From: Bacillus sp. AFS073361
Lineage (GTDB): Bacteria; Bacillota; Bacilli; Bacillales; Cytobacillaceae
NCBI RefSeq assembly: GCF_002567005.1
Contig: NZ_NUZU01000037.1
Location: forward strand, 1-36,259
Direction of reading: 5' to 3'
DNA length: 36,259 bases
The notes beneath the pieces are model-generated. The model ran no database searches and was not told the DNA's origin. It worked only from the letters and a program-made list of their open reading frames with translations. The position numbers and the translations under genes are program-made. Shown piece by piece: positions 33,269 through 36,259 of the stretch. How positions within the stretch are numbered: position 1 is the first letter of the stretch; every line of letters begins with the position of its first letter.

Positions 33269-34621
33269 ATGACCAACACATTTAGGTACCTTCCTGATAC
33301 GAATCAAGATCAAGAGGAGATGCTCACATTTTTAAACATGTCTTCAATCGATGATTTATTTGAGGACATTCCAAAAGAAATACGTTTAGAGGGTGAGTTA
33401 AACATTCCCGAAGCGGTTCCAGAGCCGCTTCTGTTGAAAAAAATGCAACAGCTTGCTTCCAAAAACAAAAGTGCAAATAACTATCCAACCTTTCTTGGTG
33501 CAGGTACATATGATCACTACATTCCAAGCGTAGTAAATCATATGATTTCACGTTCAGAATTTTACACAGCTTATACACCATACCAACCAGAAATCAGTCA
33601 AGGTGAATTGCAAGCCATTTTTGAATTCCAGACAATGGTTTGTGAGTTAACAGGAATGGATGTGGCCAACTCTTCCATGTACGATGGCTTTACATCACTT
33701 GCAGAAGCTGCTTCACTTGCTATTTCATCAACAAGGCGTGCAAAAGTGCTTGTTTCAAAAGCGGTTCATCCTGAATCACGAGCAATATTAAATACAGTAG
33801 CACGCGGCCAAGAATATGCAGTAGAAGAAGTCAATCTTGTTGATGATGTCACCGATTTAAGAGGACTAAAAGAACAAATGGATAAGAGCATTGCCGCCGT
33901 TATTGTTCAATACCCGAATTTCTTCGGATCGATTGAAGATTTGGCAGAAATTAAAAAAATTGCGGATACACAAGGAGCATTACTCATTGTAAGTGCTAAT
34001 CCATTGGCACTGGCGCTTCTGCAGTCACCAGGTAAACTCGGGGCAGATATTGTGGTGGGTGATATGCAGCCATTAGGAATACCGATGGCCTTTGGAGGCC
34101 CACACTGCGGTTATTTCGCAGTTCACAAAAAATTTATGCGTAAAGTACCGGGGCGGATTGTAGGACAAACAAGGGATGAGCAAGGAAAACGTGGATTTGT
34201 GTTAACGCTGCAAGCACGTGAACAGCATATTCGACGTGATAAAGCGTCTTCTAATATTTGTTCCAATCAGGCATTAAATGCGCTTGCTTCCTCTATTTGC
34301 ATGACTGCACTAGGCAAGCAAGGAATTCGTCAGATGGCTCAATTGAACATTGAGAAAGCTGACTATATGGCAAAGTGTCTGCAAAAGGCAGGCTTTATCA
34401 TTATCAATCAATCACCATTTTTTAATGAATTTGTGGTGGAACTACCTCGTCCGGTCAAAGAGGTCAATACCAAACTGCTTGAGGCGGGAATCATCGGAGG
34501 ATTTGATTTAGAAAGTGATTATAGTTTTGACAATCAAATGCTTATTGCAGTAACAGAGCAGAGAACAAAAGAAGAGATTGACCAATTTGTAAAAGTATTG
34601 GAGGAAGTTGTAAATGATTGA
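33269..34621 (+). CDS. gcvPA: Glycine dehydrogenase (decarboxylating) subunit 1
   Basis: The alpha half of the split P-protein, 450 residues from ATG 33269 (GGGAGGGG upstream, one base after the gcvH stop). [25 protein letters not shown] and [22 protein letters not shown] are characteristic. Subunit 1 pairs with GcvPB, which holds PLP, to decarboxylate glycine onto lipoyl-GcvH. An alternative start at 33227 would overlap gcvH by 41 bases and lacks a ribosome site. Confidence 0.95.
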   Translation: MTNTFRYLPDTNQDQEEMLTFLNMSSIDDLFEDIPKEIRLEGELNIPEAVPEPLLLKKMQQLASKNKSANNYPTFLGAGTYDHYIPSVVNHMISRSEFYTAYTPYQPEISQGELQAIFEFQTMVCELTGMDVANSSMYDGFTSLAEAASLAISSTRRAKVLVSKAVHPESRAILNTVARGQEYAVEEVNLVDDVTDLRGLKEQMDKSIAAVIVQYPNFFGSIEDLAEIKKIADTQGALLIVSANPLALALLQSPGKLGADIVVGDMQPLGIPMAFGGPHCGYFAVHKKFMRKVPGRIVGQTRDEQGKRGFVLTLQAREQHIRRDKASSNICSNQALNALASSICMTALGKQGIRQMAQLNIEKADYMAKCLQKAGFIIINQSPFFNEFVVELPRPVKEVNTKLLEAGIIGGFDLESDYSFDNQMLIAVTEQRTKEEIDQFVKVLEEVVND

Positions 34622-36098
34622 ATATAATGAGCTAATCTTTGAAATTAGTCGTGAAGGTCGTATGGGTTCAAGCCTGCCGGAAACTGACGTCGATCGTATT
34701 GATTTAAACACGAAATACCCGAAGCATTTGATTCGTGATATACCAGCCGAGCTCCCGGAAGTATCAGAACTTCAGCTTGTCCGTCATTACACAGCACTTT
34801 CCAACCGAAACCACGGAATTGATAATGGGTTCTATCCATTAGGTTCTTGTACGATGAAATACAACCCGAAAATTAACGAAGATGTTGCCCGTTTTGATGG
34901 CTTTAGCCGCATACACCCTTATCAGCCGGCAGAAACGGTTCAGGGCGCTTTAGAGCTTTTATATAATTTGCAGGAAGAATTAGCAGAGATCACCGGCATG
35001 GATGCAGTAACGTTACAGCCTTCTGCAGGAGCACAGGGAGAATGGACTGGCTTAATGATGGTAAAAGCCTATCTTGAACAAAAAGGAGAAAAAAGAACAA
35101 AGGTCCTCGTTCCGGACTCCGCTCATGGTACAAATCCTGCCAGTGCAACGGTTGCCGGGTTTAAAACAGTCACTATTCCTTCCAATGAAAATGGATTGGT
35201 CGACTTAGAAGAATTAAAAAAGCACGTGGATCAGGATACAGCTGCATTGATGCTGACAAATCCTAATACACTTGGATTGTTTGAGAAAGAAATTTTGGAA
35301 ATTGCCAAAGTTGTTCATGAAGCAGGCGGCTTATTATACTACGATGGAGCAAATGCCAACGCCATTCTTGGAAAAACAACACCGGGTCATATGGGATTTG
35401 ATATTGTGCATTTAAATCTTCATAAGACGTTCACGACTCCACATGGCGGTGGCGGCCCAGGAGCTGGTCCAGTCGGTGTGAAAAAGAAACTCATTCCGTA
35501 CTTACCTGTCCCACGTATTGAAAAAGACGGTGAGAAATATGTACTGAACTCGAATCATCCGCTATCAATTGGCCGTGTAAAAGGATATTATGGAAACTTT
35601 GGAATTTTGGTTCGTGCTTATACCTATATTCGTACGATGGGACCTGTGGGATTACGTCAAGTTTCTGAGGGGGCAGTGCTTCATGCGAACTACCTCCGTA
35701 AAAAACTTGAACCATATTTTGATGCTCCGTATTCCCAAGTGTGTAAACATGAATTTGTCTTATCCGGTTCTAGACAGAAAAAACTGGGTGTAAGAACTCT
35801 TGATATGGCAAAACGGCTCCTTGATTTTGGCTATCATCCACCGACCATCTACTTCCCGCTGAATGTTGAGGAGTGTTTGATGATTGAACCTACAGAAACG
35901 GAGTCAAAGGAAACAATGGATGCCTTTGCCGATGTGATGATAAAAATTGCAAAAGAAGTAGAAGAAAACCCAGAGATTGTTTTAGAGGCACCACACACGA
36001 CAGTCATCGGCCGGTTGGATGAAGTACAAGCGGCGAGACAACCAATCTTACGATATATAATAGAAGAAACTAATCAAAAGGTAACAGTAAAATCTTAA
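34614..36098 (+). CDS. gcvPB: Glycine dehydrogenase (decarboxylating) subunit 2
   Basis: The 494-residue PLP-bearing half of the split P-protein. The PLP lysine is Lys271 in [33 protein letters not shown] and [12 protein letters not shown] are conserved. It overlaps gcvPA by eight bases with GGAGG just upstream, so translation is coupled. Last gene of the riboswitch-controlled operon. Confidence 0.96.
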   Translation: MIEYNELIFEISREGRMGSSLPETDVDRIDLNTKYPKHLIRDIPAELPEVSELQLVRHYTALSNRNHGIDNGFYPLGSCTMKYNPKINEDVARFDGFSRIHPYQPAETVQGALELLYNLQEELAEITGMDAVTLQPSAGAQGEWTGLMMVKAYLEQKGEKRTKVLVPDSAHGTNPASATVAGFKTVTIPSNENGLVDLEELKKHVDQDTAALMLTNPNTLGLFEKEILEIAKVVHEAGGLLYYDGANANAILGKTTPGHMGFDIVHLNLHKTFTTPHGGGGPGAGPVGVKKKLIPYLPVPRIEKDGEKYVLNSNHPLSIGRVKGYYGNFGILVRAYTYIRTMGPVGLRQVSEGAVLHANYLRKKLEPYFDAPYSQVCKHEFVLSGSRQKKLGVRTLDMAKRLLDFGYHPPTIYFPLNVEECLMIEPTETESKETMDAFADVMIKIAKEVEENPEIVLEAPHTTVIGRLDEVQAARQPILRYIIEETNQKVTVKS

Positions 36099-36112
36099 AC
36101 GAATGATCATTG

Positions 36113-36180
36113 AACCACTAGGAATGAAGAAATGGAGACAATAAACCTTCCTATGATCTCTCATTCTTGGTGGTTTATTA
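36113..36180 (+). terminator. Long hairpin after gcvPB
   Basis: AACCACTAGGAATGA (36113-36127) pairs with TCATTCTTGGTGGTT (36161-36175) with two G-T pairs, around a 33-base loop, then TATTA. A probable operon end, though the T-run is poor. Confidence 0.6.
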
Positions 36181-36185
36181 AATAC

Positions 36186-36259
36186 AAAGGCTGTGTTAAC
36201 GGTTATGTTGATTTTGAAACCCTGTTGGCCTTCGTTCCAGGCACGAAGACTCCTGCGGG
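36186..36259. repeat. Beginning of a dispersed Bacillaceae intergenic repeat
   Basis: The last bases, AAAGGCTGTGTTA followed by GTTGATTTTG and then GGCACGAAGACTCCTGCGGG, match a sequence I recall from many intergenic regions of Bacillus-type genomes, which usually continues with a GC-rich stretch ending in CCCGCAGG. The element runs past the window edge, so its end and structure cannot be seen. Confidence 0.5.

Noticed and set aside
1..36259. CRISPR array or toxin-antitoxin/defence module
   Set aside because: No regularly spaced repeats and no recognisable Cas, restriction, retron or toxin genes anywhere in the window.

Overview
The window looks like a chromosomal stretch of a low-GC Bacillaceae member (Bacillus, Neobacillus, Cytobacillus or similar). 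Strong purine-rich ribosome binding sites, frequent TTG starts, class III fructose-1,6-bisphosphatase, an Fbp-type small basic protein, thioredoxin-linked ArsC and the split glycine dehydrogenase (GcvPA/GcvPB) all point that way. I cannot name the species from sequence alone.

Left part (1-5.2 kb) is accessory DNA. It holds a decayed IS110-family element that still carries its upstream non-coding region (the place where IS110 elements encode the bridge RNA). Next come integrase-arm-like repeats and the 3' part of a selenocysteine tRNA gene (anticodon loop to CCA), which reads as an attachment-site scar. After this sits a two-sided arsenic locus. On the + strand is arsR-acr3-arsC. On the - strand a MarR-type regulator with paired cysteines, a 30-residue cysteine-tailed peptide that lacks a start codon, and a C-As lyase (ArsI) share palindromic operators. 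A GNAT acetyltransferase relic lies just beyond the MarR gene.

From 5.2 to 9.7 kb are a small zinc-ribbon protein, a small membrane protein, a MocR-type regulator with a frameshifted 3' end, an aminotransferase with a frameshifted 5' end, and a glyoxalase-fold protein. From 9.7 to 18.6 kb is sugar-phosphate metabolism: transaldolase-like aldolase plus transketolase, a divergent DeoR-type regulator, and class III FBPase. An FbpA-like protein and an actin-like Alp7A/ParM cassette with a coiled-coil partner are wedged in between; the cassette is the most plasmid-like item in the window.

From 18.7 to 26.6 kb are a malic enzyme, an RraA-fold protein, an ECF transporter S component, an MFS permease, an ETF beta/alpha pair whose beta subunit carries a bifurcating-type FAD motif, and an Eis-like acetyltransferase.

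The right end (26.7-36.1 kb) is a glycine-use locus. Two very similar tandem glycine riboswitches, each ending in a terminator, control an APC-family amino acid permease and a seven-gene operon glyA-sdaAB-sdaAA-gcvT-gcvH-gcvPA-gcvPB. Together the enzymes would take glycine to serine, then to pyruvate and ammonia. The SdaAB subunit lacks its usual ACT domain. The last 80 bases appear to enter a dispersed Bacillaceae intergenic repeat.
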